Below, one piece after another: positions 9,019 to 18,002 of a DNA stretch of 64,000 nucleotides; position 1 is the stretch's first letter, and each line of letters begins with the position of its first letter. Both the position numbers and the translations under genes were made by a program. The stretch spans positions 62,001 to 126,000 of the forward strand of contig URDY01000003.1 in assembly GCA_900546665.1 (NCBI GenBank), read 5' to 3'. This DNA is from an uncultured Paraprevotella sp. (GTDB taxonomy: Bacteria; Bacteroidota; Bacteroidia; Bacteroidales; Bacteroidaceae). The notes under the pieces were generated by a model. The model was not told the origin of the DNA and did no database searches. It saw only the letters and a program-made list of their open reading frames with translations.

Positions 9019-9783
9019 TTATTTGTTTTTTTCGATGATTTCTTTGGCCAAAGCCAAATGGTTTTTTGATCCGGTAGAATCCGTATCATATAAAATGACT
9101 GGGACTCCGTGGCTTGGTGCTTCGCTCAGTTTGACATTACGTTGGATGACCGTATTGAATACCAACTCCTGAAAGTGCTTTTTGACTTCATCATAGATTT
9201 GATTAGCCAGGCGCAGGCGGCTGTCGTACATGGTCAGAAGGAAGCCCTCTATTTCCAGTGAAGGATTTAGTTTGGATTTGATGATTTTTATTGTATTCAA
9301 CAGTTTGCTGATACCTTCAAGTGCAAAGTATTCGCATTGTACTGGGATAATGACAGAGTCCGCTGCTGTGAGTGCATTGACTGTGATAAGTCCTAAAGAC
9401 GGAGAACAGTCAATAAGGATGTAGTCATATTCGGCTTTTAGTGGAGTGAGAATATGGCTGAGCACTTTCTCACGGTTTGGCAGATTGAGCATTTCGATTT
9501 CAGCACCGACCAAGTCTATGTGTGACGGAATGATATCCAGACCGTCAATATCCGTAGTGTAGAGTGCATCGTGAACATCGATATGATCGATAATACATTC
9601 ATAAATAGAACTTTCAATTTCCGATACGTCCACACCCAGTCCTGACGAGGCGTTGGCCTGAGGATCAGCGTCTACCAATAACACTTTCTTTTCCAAAGTA
9701 GCCAATGAGGCTGCCAGATTCATAGAAGTAGTGGTCTTTCCAACTCCTCCTTTTTGATTGGCTAAAGCTATAATTTTTCCCAT
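9019..9783 (-). CDS. parA: Chromosome-partitioning ATPase ParA (Soj family)
   Basis: 254 residues from the ATG at 9783. The deviant Walker A KGGVGKTT lies at 11-18, with MNLAASLA following, DADPQANAS in the next strand, and DYILIDCSPSLG as Walker B. It is a chromosomal Soj-type ParA because it lacks an N-terminal helix-turn-helix. ATP-dependent DNA binding drives movement of ParB-parS complexes. A TTG twelve bases upstream is in frame but less likely as start. First gene of a five-gene operon. Confidence 0.96.
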   Translation of the reverse strand: MGKIIALANQKGGVGKTTTSMNLAASLATLEKKVLLVDADPQANASSGLGVDVSEIESSIYECIIDHIDVHDALYTTDIDGLDIIPSHIDLVGAEIEMLNLPNREKVLSHILTPLKAEYDYILIDCSPSLGLITVNALTAADSVIIPVQCEYFALEGISKLLNTIKIIKSKLNPSLEIEGFLLTMYDSRLRLANQIYDEVKKHFQELVFNTVIQRNVKLSEAPSHGVPVILYDTDSTGSKNHLALAKEIIEKNK

Positions 9784-10157
9784 TTTTTGTATCAATTGGT
9801 TGCTGCAAAGTAACGTATTCTCTGTTTGTAGTCCTAATATTTAGGATGGAGAAACGTTAAATTGTTGAAAACTCAATAGGATTGTTAATAACTTTTGTCA
9901 CACCTTTTTCTGCAAAGATAATGTTTTTCTTTCAAATGTTTAAGTTTTAAAGGTTTTTTCGTATAATTCATAGCTAAAAGGGGATACTTTAACATGTATG
10001 CAATGTTGCTGTGAAAGAATAAAATAGGATTTGTTGTCTGTAAATATTAATATATCTGCTTCTTGGGTTTTTCAAATAAACTTTGAACAATAGGGGGTTG
10101 TATGATGAATTAAAAATGAATATCTTTGTATGTTTGTGTAGTAATAAGAATGAAAAT
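9784..10157. other. Intergenic region between parA and surE (promoters only)
   Basis: 374 bp of AT-rich DNA between divergent genes. It holds a candidate parA promoter (TATCTTTG on the minus strand at 9920-9913, no clear -33) and the surE promoter (10097-10128). I found no parS palindrome, DnaA box cluster or RNA gene. Confidence 0.5.
10097..10128 (+). promoter_or_regulatory. surE-lpxB promoter
   Basis: GTTG (10097-10100), 20-bp spacer, TATCTTTG (10121-10128). It lies inside the longer in-frame extension of surE, which argues for the downstream ATG at 10158 as the real start. Confidence 0.65.
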
Positions 10158-10919
10158 ATGAAACCACTGATATTACTTTCTAATGATGATGGCGTACAGG
10201 CAAAAGGGTTGAACGAACTCATTTCCATGTTGGAACCTTTGGCCGATCTTATTGTGATGGCACCGGATGGTCCACGTTCTGGTTCTGCATGTGCCATTTC
10301 GTCTCATCTTCCATTGACTTACAGATGTGTAGAGGATCGCGCGGCAGTGAAGATTTATGCTTGCAACGGAACTCCGGTTGATTGTACAAAATTGGCTTTG
10401 GAGTTATTTACGGAACACAAGCCGGATTTGGTAGTGAGTGGAATTAATCATGGTGACAATTCCTCGGTAAATGTGCATTATTCCGGTACGATGGGAGTTG
10501 TAATGGAAGGATGTATGAAGGGTATTCCTTCTATCGGATTTTCGTTATGCGATTTTGATCGTGATGCCGATTTCAGTGCGATGAGCGGGTATGTTCGTGC
10601 GATTGTCAGCAGGGTGCTGAGAGAAGGATTGCCGGAGCGGGTGTGTCTTAATGTTAATTTTCCCAAGAGAAGTTCCTATCTCGGGGTTAAGGTATGTCGG
10701 ATGTCGAAAGGAAAATGGACCAATGAATGGTTTAAAATGGATCATCCTCACGGACAATCATATTATTGGTTGACAGGTGAATTTATCAATACAGAACCGG
10801 ATATGCAGGATACGGATACATGGGCCCTGGTCAACGGATTTGTCGCCGTAACGCCTATACAGGTTGATATGACAGCTTATTCGGCAATGTCTGGTTTGAA
10901 AGATCTTGAGAATCTATGA
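10158..10919 (+). CDS. surE: 5'/3'-nucleotidase SurE
   Basis: 253 residues starting MKPLILLSNDDGV, the family hallmark. Metal ligands D10, D11, S41 (SGSA) and N97 (SGINHG) are present. SurE removes phosphate from nucleoside monophosphates and is cytoplasmic. An in-frame ATG at 10083 would add 25 residues not found in the family and would lie upstream of the promoter, so it is rejected. The last four bases overlap lpxB as ATGA, indicating a two-gene operon. Confidence 0.96.
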   Translation: MKPLILLSNDDGVQAKGLNELISMLEPLADLIVMAPDGPRSGSACAISSHLPLTYRCVEDRAAVKIYACNGTPVDCTKLALELFTEHKPDLVVSGINHGDNSSVNVHYSGTMGVVMEGCMKGIPSIGFSLCDFDRDADFSAMSGYVRAIVSRVLREGLPERVCLNVNFPKRSSYLGVKVCRMSKGKWTNEWFKMDHPHGQSYYWLTGEFINTEPDMQDTDTWALVNGFVAVTPIQVDMTAYSAMSGLKDLENL

Positions 10920-12082
10920 AGTATTATCTGATTGTAGGTGAGGCAAGCGGAGATTTGCATGCTTCTCATCTGATGCGCGAGTTAAAAAGGCTTGATTCTG
11001 AGGCGCAGTTCCGTTTTTATGGAGGTGATCTTATGAAAGCCGAGGGAGGAGAATGTGTCAAACATTATCGTGAGATGGCTTATATGGGGTTTATTCCTGT
11101 GCTGTTGCATGTCCGTACAATTCTGCGTAATATGAGTTATTGTAAGAAGGATATCCTGTCATGGCAGCCTGATGTATTGATACTTGTAGATTATCCGGGT
11201 TTTAATTTGGAGATAGCTAAGTTTGTACATGCTCATACTGCTGTTCCGGTATATTATTATATCTCTCCAAAGATTTGGGCGTGGAAAGAATATCGGATTA
11301 AGAATATCAAACGCGATGTGGATGAACTCTTTTCCATATTGCCTTTTGAGATTGATTTTTTCGAGAATAAGCATCATTATCCCATACATTATGTCGGAAA
11401 TCCTACTTTGGATGAGGTGGAGCAGTTCAAATCTGGATATAATGTACCGTTTTCTGATTTTTGTGCAGAGTTTCACTTGGATGATCGTCCCGTCATTGCT
11501 TTGTTGGCGGGCAGTCGGAAACAGGAGATAAAGGATAATCTTTCTCTCATGATCAAGGCTGCTTCTGTTTTTTCTGACCGGTATCAATTGGTATTGGCAG
11601 GAGCGCCCAATATTGAAAAGGATTTCTACGGTCAATTTATAGATACAGATAAAGTGAAGGTGCTATACGGCCAGACTTATCCGCTCCTTAGTCATGCAAC
11701 GGCAGCTTTGGTTACATCCGGAACCGCTACCTTGGAAACGGCATTGTTCAATGTGCCTCAAGTGGTTTGTTATTATACGGCTTGTGGTAAGTTTGTCAGT
11801 TTTTTGCGTCAACATTTGTTGAAGGTACCATATATTTCATTGGTTAATCTGGTAGCTGATGAAGAAGTCGTCGTCGAACTGGTTGCAGATGGAATGACGG
11901 TGGATAATCTGACTGAGAACTTGAGAGATATATTGCCGGAAGGAAGAAGGCGCCTTAAACAATTGGATGGATACCGGAAAGTAAGGCTAAGGCTGGGAGA
12001 TGTCGGTGCACCCGTAAAAGCAGCAGAGCAGATGTATCATCTTCTTGGTTCTTCCCGTTCAAGTAGGAAAACAGATTATTAG
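10916..12082 (+). CDS. lpxB: Lipid-A-disaccharide synthase
   Basis: 388 residues, family GT19. It starts MKYYLIVGEASGDLHASHLMREL, typical of LpxB. YYISPKIWAWKEYRIKNIKRDVD at about 119-141 and LLAGSRKQEI at about 202-211 are family signatures, and ATLVTSGTATLE-type residues appear near 262-275. It condenses UDP-2,3-diacylglucosamine with lipid X in lipid A assembly at the inner membrane. It overlaps surE by 4 bp, and a strong terminator follows. Confidence 0.95.
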   Translation: MKYYLIVGEASGDLHASHLMRELKRLDSEAQFRFYGGDLMKAEGGECVKHYREMAYMGFIPVLLHVRTILRNMSYCKKDILSWQPDVLILVDYPGFNLEIAKFVHAHTAVPVYYYISPKIWAWKEYRIKNIKRDVDELFSILPFEIDFFENKHHYPIHYVGNPTLDEVEQFKSGYNVPFSDFCAEFHLDDRPVIALLAGSRKQEIKDNLSLMIKAASVFSDRYQLVLAGAPNIEKDFYGQFIDTDKVKVLYGQTYPLLSHATAALVTSGTATLETALFNVPQVVCYYTACGKFVSFLRQHLLKVPYISLVNLVADEEVVVELVADGMTVDNLTENLRDILPEGRRRLKQLDGYRKVRLRLGDVGAPVKAAEQMYHLLGSSRSSRKTDY

Positions 12083-12086
12083 ATAT

Positions 12087-12131
12087 AAAAGAAAAATCCC
12101 CGAGCTCTCATGCGGCGGGGATTTTTCTTTT
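12087..12131. terminator. Bidirectional terminator between lpxB and cdsA
   Basis: A 16-bp perfect stem (AAAAGAAAAATCCCCG and its complement, 12087-12102 and 12116-12131) with a 13-nt loop. The A/T-rich stem base gives a T-rich tail on both strands, serving the convergent lpxB and cdsA genes. Confidence 0.85.
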
Positions 12132-12141
12132 ATGGGTTGCT

Positions 12142-12993
12142 TTAAAATAAAGTCAGCGTATAAATGTAAATGACAGAAGCGGGGATGGCTAATAGCGAAC
12201 TGTCGAAACGATCCAGCATTCCGCCATGGCCTGGGAGAATATGTCCGCTGTCTTTAATTCCGAGCTGCCTTTTAAGCAGGCTCTCTACCAGGTCGCCCCA
12301 TGTGCCGAATATAACGACAATCAGTGCAAACCCCAACCATTCCATTCGTGACAATATGGGATAATAGGAGGCTAGAATCTGTGATACGGCCAGTGCGATA
12401 ATTCCACCTCCAACAGAACCTTCCCATGATTTGTTGGGAGATATGCTTGGAAAAAGTTTGCGTTTGCCGAAAAGCGAACCGAAACAATAGGCTCCGCTGT
12501 CACTGCTCCATAAAAATAAAAAGACAGACAGAGGCAAAATGCTTTGATAGACCACACCGATAGAGCTGGTCGGGTCATTTTGGAACGCCAAGGCGTTGAG
12601 CGTACCGAAAGGCAAGGCTATGTACATCTGGCTGAACATGGTAAACGCCCAATTGTTGAGTGCATATTGGCGGTCCTGATATAATTCGCTAACCAGCAAA
12701 TACACTATCGACAGAAGATAAGGTATGAAAACTGCAGACGATGTCAGCTGACTGCAGAAACCCGAAATGGCGCCAAAAAGATAGGTGCCTGCCACGGTAC
12801 ATATCATGGTGTTGACTTGCACATCTTCTTTTTGATTGATGATATCACAGAATTCCTTGATGCTTAATGCAGTGATTAGCATAAAGAGAACGGTGAAAGA
12901 CATCCAGCTCCACAAAATACCTCCTACCAGAATGGCTACGAAAACAATTCCGGTTAAGGTACGTATGATTAGATTTCTTTTCTTGTCGGTCAT
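12142..12993 (-). CDS. cdsA: Phosphatidate cytidylyltransferase
   Basis: 283-residue inner-membrane enzyme with about seven or eight hydrophobic helices. The C-terminal signature is complete: GDLVESLLKRQLGIKDSGH followed by ILPGHGGMLDRFDS, near residues 232-265. It makes CDP-diacylglycerol from phosphatidate and CTP, the branch point of phospholipid synthesis. Its start overlaps the ftsH stop by 4 bp. Last gene of the rsfS-ftsH-cdsA operon. Confidence 0.95.
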   Translation of the reverse strand: MTDKKRNLIIRTLTGIVFVAILVGGILWSWMSFTVLFMLITALSIKEFCDIINQKEDVQVNTMICTVAGTYLFGAISGFCSQLTSSAVFIPYLLSIVYLLVSELYQDRQYALNNWAFTMFSQMYIALPFGTLNALAFQNDPTSSIGVVYQSILPLSVFLFLWSSDSGAYCFGSLFGKRKLFPSISPNKSWEGSVGGGIIALAVSQILASYYPILSRMEWLGFALIVVIFGTWGDLVESLLKRQLGIKDSGHILPGHGGMLDRFDSSLLAIPASVIYIYTLTLF

Positions 12994-15053
12994 TGATCTG
13001 CGTTATTGTTGTTTACGTCATTCTTGTTACCGTCTTCTTCTGTCGCTGTTTTGCCGTTTTCCTCATCATTGGAATCCGGTGCCGGTAAAGCAGCCTCTTG
13101 AGCTTTGTTCTCAGTCAGTTCTTCTGAATCCTTGTTGGCATTTTCTTTTTCGTTAAGACTGAGCAATTCTTCTGTTCTGCTTGTCCAAGGGCGTTTGCCA
13201 AATATTTTTTCCACATCTTCTGCGTAGATGACTTCCCTTTCTACCAGAACCTTGGCCAATTGCGCATGGCCTTCACTGTGTTCTGTCAATAAGGCCTTGG
13301 CGCGTTCATACTGTTCGTTAATCATCTTCTTGACTTCCTCGTCAATAAGTTGAGCGGTACGGTCAGAATATGGTTTGCTGAAATTATATTCTTCATTGCT
13401 GTAATAGCACAAATTAGGCAATTCTTTGCTCATACCCAGATAAGCGATCATACCATAGGCCTGCTTGGTTACTCTTTCCAAGTCATTAAGGGCACCTGAA
13501 GATATATGCCCGGTGAACAGTTCTTCGGCTGCTCGTCCGCCAAGTGTTGCACACATTTCGTCCAGCATCTGCTCTTTGGTCGTAATCTGGCGTTCTTCCG
13601 GTAAATACCATGCGGCGCCCAAGGCACGTCCGCGGGGAACAATAGTCACCTTGATCAGCGGATTGGCGTATTGGAGGAACCATGATATGGTGGCGTGTCC
13701 GGCTTCGTGTAAGGCAATCGTCTGTTTTTCTTCAGTTGTCATCACTTTGGTCTTCTTTTCCAGACCGCCTACAATTCGGTCGACAGCACTTAAGAAATCT
13801 TCTTTACCGACGAATTTTTTACCATGTCGGGCTGCAATCAGAGCTGCTTCGTTACAAACATTGGCGATATCTGCACCAGAGAAACCTGGAGTCTGTCTGG
13901 CCAAGAGATCAATATCGACAGTCTTGTCTGTTTTGACAGGACGCAGATGAACCTGGAAAACTTCTTTTCTTTCGTTCAAGTCAGGAAGGTCTACGTGAAT
14001 CTGGCGGTCAAAACGTCCGGCGCGCAGCAGGGCTTTATCCAGAATATCTACGCGGTTGGTGGCAGCCAGAATGATGACACCGCTGTTGGTGCCGAAACCA
14101 TCCATTTCCGTAAGAAGCTGGTTCAATGTGTTCTCTCTTTCGTCATTGCCGCCCATGGCCGGATTCTTTCCACGTGCTCTTCCCACAGCGTCAATCTCGT
14201 CTATAAAAATGATACATGGCGCTTTCTCCTTGGCTTGTCTGAACAAGTCACGTACACGACTGGCACCGACACCGACAAACATTTCCACGAAATCAGATCC
14301 AGACATTGAGAAAAACGGAACATCAGCTTCGCCTGCCACTGCCTTCGCCAAGAGTGTTTTTCCGGTTCCCGGAGGACCAACCAGCAATGCACCTTTAGGA
14401 ATTTTACCACCCAGGTCAGTGAATTTTTTCGGGCTCTTCAGAAATTCCACAATTTCTTCTACTTCCTGTTTGGCGCTGGCTTGTCCGGCTACATCCTTAA
14501 ATGTCACTTTGGTGCCATTGCCTTTTTCTATCAGTTTGGCTCTGCTCTTACCCACGTTGAAAACATTACCACCGGCATTGCTGCCTCCACTCATGCGTCG
14601 CATAATGAAAATCCATATAGCGATGATGATGATGAACGGCAAGAAATTCCACAGGATGTTTGTCATGAAGTTGTTGCTACGTTCGTAGCTAAGTTCTCCC
14701 GTGAACTGTTGTGCAGCCTGTGCTTGTTCGATAAAATCCTCCAGTTTGTCGTTTGAAGGATATTCTACCTGAATGTAGGGTGAGCGGCCTACCTGGTTAA
14801 CGCCTTCACCAAACACATCCCGTATATGTTCGGGCTTAACGAACATCGTAAGGTTTCCGTCATCTTTGTTGGCGATGATTTTGCTGGCATAACCTTTCGT
14901 GACATATTCCTTAAACTGGGTATATGCAACGGGTTTGGTCGCACTATGGTCTGTTCCCGTGAAAAACAGATAGAGCAATACCAAGGTTATGATACCATAT
15001 ATCCAGCTCATGTTAAACCTTGGCATCTTATTCTTATTTTCAGAGTTGTTCAT
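12990..15053 (-). CDS. ftsH: ATP-dependent zinc metalloprotease FtsH
   Basis: 687 residues. Two membrane helices at about 16-32 and 133-151 flank a periplasmic domain. The AAA+ module has Walker A GPPGTGKT at 226-233, Walker [10 protein letters not shown] at 281-289 and SRH ATNR...RAGRFDR. The zinc protease site is HEAGH at 449-453. It degrades misassembled membrane proteins and regulators. The C-terminal 50 residues are an acidic, Asn/Glu-rich tail (NNNNADQ end), a common lineage-specific extension. Second gene of the rsfS operon. Confidence 0.98.
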   Translation of the reverse strand: MNNSENKNKMPRFNMSWIYGIITLVLLYLFFTGTDHSATKPVAYTQFKEYVTKGYASKIIANKDDGNLTMFVKPEHIRDVFGEGVNQVGRSPYIQVEYPSNDKLEDFIEQAQAAQQFTGELSYERSNNFMTNILWNFLPFIIIIAIWIFIMRRMSGGSNAGGNVFNVGKSRAKLIEKGNGTKVTFKDVAGQASAKQEVEEIVEFLKSPKKFTDLGGKIPKGALLVGPPGTGKTLLAKAVAGEADVPFFSMSGSDFVEMFVGVGASRVRDLFRQAKEKAPCIIFIDEIDAVGRARGKNPAMGGNDERENTLNQLLTEMDGFGTNSGVIILAATNRVDILDKALLRAGRFDRQIHVDLPDLNERKEVFQVHLRPVKTDKTVDIDLLARQTPGFSGADIANVCNEAALIAARHGKKFVGKEDFLSAVDRIVGGLEKKTKVMTTEEKQTIALHEAGHATISWFLQYANPLIKVTIVPRGRALGAAWYLPEERQITTKEQMLDEMCATLGGRAAEELFTGHISSGALNDLERVTKQAYGMIAYLGMSKELPNLCYYSNEEYNFSKPYSDRTAQLIDEEVKKMINEQYERAKALLTEHSEGHAQLAKVLVEREVIYAEDVEKIFGKRPWTSRTEELLSLNEKENANKDSEELTENKAQEAALPAPDSNDEENGKTATEEDGNKNDVNNNNADQ

Positions 15054-15068
15054 ACGCGTTTGTTTTGT

Positions 15069-15428
15069 TTAGTCTATGTTGGGTAAATAACTTAGTTTGG
15101 CGTCTTCCCAAAGATGTTCCAGATCATAAAAATCATGTGCATCAGGCAGGAACACGTGTACAATAATATCTGAATAATCCATTGCAACCCACTCCGCATT
15201 CCTGAGACCGTCTATAGCTACAGGCTTGGTTTGAGCCTGTTTGCGGGCGAATTCCTCTACGGAATCCACTATGGCACTGACATGTGATGGTGAATTGCCC
15301 TGACAGATAATAAAATATTGACAGATTGTATCACCGATTTCTCTCAGATCGGCTATTACTATTTCTTTTCCTTTTTTCTCTTGTATACCAGCTGTAATGG
15401 TTTTAACCAAATTTTCTGTTTCGTTCAT
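15069..15428 (-). CDS. rsfS: Ribosomal silencing factor RsfS
   Basis: 119 residues, the whole length of the Iojap/RsfS family. The typical core is present: GKEIVIADLREIGDTICQYF at about 19-38, EFARKQ, and EWVAMDYSDIIVHVFLPDAHDFYDLEHLW at about 79-107. It binds ribosomal protein L14 of the 50S subunit and blocks subunit joining in starvation. First gene of rsfS-ftsH-cdsA, 15 bp before ftsH. A TATCTTTG promoter lies at 15468-15461 on the minus strand, about 26 nt before the predicted leader ends. Confidence 0.94.
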   Translation of the reverse strand: MNETENLVKTITAGIQEKKGKEIVIADLREIGDTICQYFIICQGNSPSHVSAIVDSVEEFARKQAQTKPVAIDGLRNAEWVAMDYSDIIVHVFLPDAHDFYDLEHLWEDAKLSYLPNID

Positions 15429-15762
15429 TCTATTTTATTAATATATTACAAATTGACAGGCAAAGATAGCATATTAAATGTAACATTCGTAATTAAAGAG
15501 CCTAAAAAAATAAGGCTTTTATTTTTTTTATGTAATATCACAGATAATATTGTTCGGATTTATAGTCATACGATGGATTGTGTAAAGGAGCAAAGGAATA
15601 TAATCTGACATGCCTTGGCAGGGTGACATGTGCTGTTTGGAGTGGACAATGTCATGTTGGGGATAGGTGTAGTTTGAAAATATAGATATTTTTTAAAAAA
15701 ATAGCCTGAAAAATTTGTCAGTTCGAAAAAAGTAGCTACCTTTGCACTCGAAAACGAGACAT
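15429..15762. other. Intergenic region between rsfS and tRNA-Gln
   Basis: 334 bp, AT-rich. It holds the rsfS promoter (minus-strand TATCTTTG at 15468-15461) and the tRNA promoter at 15714-15744. No other conserved element was seen. Confidence 0.5.
15714..15744 (+). promoter_or_regulatory. tRNA-Gln promoter
   Basis: TTTG (15714-15717), 19-bp spacer and TACCTTTG (15737-15744): both elements are perfect. The predicted transcription start is about 12 nt before the first tRNA. Confidence 0.75.
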
Positions 15763-15833
15763 TGGGCTATGGTGTAATGGTAACACAACAGATTCTGGTC
15801 CTGTTTTTCTTGGTTCGAATCCAGGTAGCCCAA
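15763..15833 (+). tRNA. tRNA-Gln (anticodon CUG), copy 1
   Basis: Cloverleaf reads as acceptor TGGGCTA/TAGCCCA, D stem GTGT/ACAC, anticodon loop TTCTGGT with CUG, and T arm CTTGG-TTCGAAT-CCAGG. The weak U1-A72 pair is typical of tRNA-Gln. The innermost anticodon-stem pair is an A-C mismatch (31-39). CCA is not encoded; the discriminator is A. Confidence 0.9.
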
Positions 15834-15859
15834 CTTTCTTCATATATAATTTATTTTTT

Positions 15860-15930
15860 TGGGCTATGGTGTAATGGTAACACAACAGATTCTGGTCCTG
15901 TTTTTCTTGGTTCGAATCCAGGTAGCCCAA
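15860..15930 (+). tRNA. tRNA-Gln (anticodon CUG), copy 2
   Basis: Identical in all 71 bases to the copy 97 bp upstream. The 26-bp spacer has no promoter or terminator, so both are probably cut from one transcript. Confidence 0.9.
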
Positions 15931-15933
15931 CAG

Positions 15934-15961
15934 AAAGCTCCCGAAAGGGGAGCTTTTTTTT
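15934..15961 (+). terminator. Terminator of the tRNA-Gln pair
   Basis: AAAGCTCCC...GGGAGCTTT stem with a GAAAG loop and T8, starting 3 bp after the second tRNA. Confidence 0.88.
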
Positions 15962-16000
15962 ATGTCCGAAAGTGATCGCAAGATAGGATGATAAGATAAT

Positions 16001-16039
16001 AAAAAAACGTACCAAAGAACTTCTTCAGTACGTTTTTTA
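16001..16039 (-). terminator. Terminator of the DUF349 gene
   Basis: AAAAAACGTAC/GTACGTTTTTT stem with a 15-nt loop lies about 20 bp after the stop. On the minus strand it ends in seven T. Confidence 0.8.
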
Positions 16040-16059
16040 TGGTTGTTGAGGTTTTTATT

Positions 16060-17883
16060 TTACTGTTCCTCTTTATTGCTCATTTCTTTTTCGATTGCTT
16101 TGATCTTTTCTTTGATCAAGTTAAGCTCATCTTTCAGCTTCTCCATTTTCTTGTTCATTTCGTTAAGCAGGCTATTGCCCTTTTTGGAGCTGCTGGTCAG
16201 GAAACCAAGGTTATTTTCGTAGGTCTTGATTTCATTCTTCTTGATTTCATAACTTCGGATCAGTCTGTCCCGTTCTTTTGCCAGTGAGTTGCCGCCTTCT
16301 TTGGCTCCCGCCTTCAAGCTGTTCTTGAAGTTGTCCAGACGTTTGCGTGCAGCGCTGATGTTAAGAGCCTTATAAAGGTTGTCTACAAGTTCATGATAAG
16401 TCTTGTAGATTCTGTCTTTTTCTTTAAATGGAACAAAACCTGTTTCATTCCATTCTTTCATCAGGGCCTTCAAGGTTTCTGCTTTATTTTCGCTTTCGTC
16501 TTCGATCAGAGCCTTCAGTCGCTCGATAATATTGTTTTTCTTTTCCAGATTATCGTTCTCTTCGTTGCGCTGGCTGGCATTGGCTTTGTTCTTTTGTTCA
16601 AAGAAATAGTCACATGCTTCAATGAATCTTTTCCAGATACTTTCGGCATATTTTTTGGGGACTGCACCTATCGTTTTCCATTCTTTCTGCAGTTGTACCA
16701 GTGTGTCAGCAGTTTTTTTCCAGTCCGTACTGTCTTTTAATGCTTCTGCTTTTTCGCATAATGCGGTTTTAAGACTCAAGTTCTTGTTTTGTTCTTCTTT
16801 CAGATTCTTGAAGAATTCAGCCTTGGCTGTGAAGAACTTGTCGCAGGCACTCCGGAAACGTTCGAAAATCTTGACGTTCATTTTTTGAGGTGCAAAGCCG
16901 ATACTACGCCATTCGGTCTGAAGGTCTATGATTTCCTTGGTATAGGTATCCCACTCTGTAACCTTCTTTATGGAATCAATGGAGATAGCTTCTATTTTTT
17001 CGCACAATGCAGTCTTTTTGGCCAGATTTTCTTCTTCTTGCGCTTTCAGATCTTCAAAGTGCTGTTGGTGGCGTTTGTTGATGGTTGTTGATGCAGCCTT
17101 GAATCTGGACCAGATCTCTTCTCTGAGTTCTTTGGCGACAGGTCCGGTTTCTTTGTACTCCTGATGCAGAGCCTGAAGCTGCTGGAAAGCTGATACTACG
17201 TCTTCTTCCTGAGCCAGTTTCTCTGCGGTTTCACAGATTTTTGTTTTGATTTCCAGATTTTTCTTGAAATCATATTCCCGGAATTCATTGTTGAGCTTCA
17301 GTTGATCGTAATACTGTTCTACATAAAGCTGATAAGTTTTCCAGAGTTCGTTGATTTTGGATGCGGGAATGAGAGTGATTTCTTTCCACTGGTTTTGGAG
17401 GTCTTTAAACTCCTTATATGCCTGGTTGGCTTCTTCCGGAGTATTGCTTAAGGTCTTGATACGTTCCAGAATAGCCAGTTTTTTCTGCAGGTTTTCTTCT
17501 TTGATACGTTCCTGCTCAGCCATGGCTTCCGCTCTTTTTTGTTTGATAGCGTTCATGGCCTGTTTGAATTCGTCTTCAAGAACATTTGGAGCTGGTAGAA
17601 AGTCTTGTGGGTTTCCGCCGTCTTCGATAAATTTGTTTCTTGCTGTATTTATATTGTTTTTATGTATTTTATAAAATGCCTGTTTGAGAGAGTCCAGTTC
17701 TTGTTTTTCGGCAATTTCGTCAGATTGTGCAAGTTCTTTGAGTCTGGCGATAACTTCCTCTTGTGTTTGTGGCAGAACAACGGCTGGTTGTTCTGTTCCG
17801 TCTGTTGAAGATGCTTCAGTTTCGAATACTTTCTCTTCCAGTTCGTTGCCTTCCAGGGAAGGATTTTCTTGAGCGTCCATCAT
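16060..17883 (-). CDS. DUF349 repeat protein
   Basis: 607 residues, strongly charged and almost wholly helical. About five DUF349 repeats of roughly 70 residues each show recurring W-K-x-[IL] and [LIV]WxxFxxAxxxF patterns: QNQWKEITLIPASKINELWKTY, TEWRSIGFAPQKMNVKIFERFR, KEWKTIGAVPKKYAESIWKRF and NETGFVPFKEKDRIYKTY. The C-terminal about 80 residues form a coiled coil (NEMNKKMEKLKDELNLIKEKIKAIEKE). No signal peptide; cytoplasmic. Function of the repeat is not established; possible scaffold or RNA/ribosome-associated role is only inference. Two adjacent ATG codons are possible starts. Confidence 0.88.
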   Translation of the reverse strand: MMDAQENPSLEGNELEEKVFETEASSTDGTEQPAVVLPQTQEEVIARLKELAQSDEIAEKQELDSLKQAFYKIHKNNINTARNKFIEDGGNPQDFLPAPNVLEDEFKQAMNAIKQKRAEAMAEQERIKEENLQKKLAILERIKTLSNTPEEANQAYKEFKDLQNQWKEITLIPASKINELWKTYQLYVEQYYDQLKLNNEFREYDFKKNLEIKTKICETAEKLAQEEDVVSAFQQLQALHQEYKETGPVAKELREEIWSRFKAASTTINKRHQQHFEDLKAQEEENLAKKTALCEKIEAISIDSIKKVTEWDTYTKEIIDLQTEWRSIGFAPQKMNVKIFERFRSACDKFFTAKAEFFKNLKEEQNKNLSLKTALCEKAEALKDSTDWKKTADTLVQLQKEWKTIGAVPKKYAESIWKRFIEACDYFFEQKNKANASQRNEENDNLEKKNNIIERLKALIEDESENKAETLKALMKEWNETGFVPFKEKDRIYKTYHELVDNLYKALNISAARKRLDNFKNSLKAGAKEGGNSLAKERDRLIRSYEIKKNEIKTYENNLGFLTSSSKKGNSLLNEMNKKMEKLKDELNLIKEKIKAIEKEMSNKEEQ

Positions 17884-18002
17884 ATTACTTCTTTTTAGTA
17901 TCTGATTTGGTTTTCCTGTTCATTTTTTAATATCAGGCACAAAATAAGTATAAAAATATTTGTAAACCTAAAAAATGATATATTTTTTTTGTTGTTTCTG
18001 TT

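Noticed and set aside
9784..9795. TTG start four codons upstream for parA
   Set aside because: The ATG at 9783 directly precedes the conserved beginning GKIIALANQKGG.
10083..10157. N-terminal extension of surE
   Set aside because: The promoter at 10097-10128 lies within it, and MKPLILLSNDDGV is the conserved start.
8119..10157. parS site near parAB
   Set aside because: I looked for a TGTTTCACGTGAAACA-like palindrome in and around parAB and found none; it may lie outside the window.
14056..14688. 210-codon plus-strand ORF opposite ftsH
   Set aside because: Antisense shadow of a conserved gene; composition follows the codon pattern of ftsH and there is no promoter.
15736..15981. Minus-strand ORF of 81 codons with two similar halves (PGFEPRKTGPESVVLPLHH type)
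   Set aside because: It is the antisense reading of the two tRNA-Gln genes. Such translations of tRNA antisense strands are a common source of false proteins.
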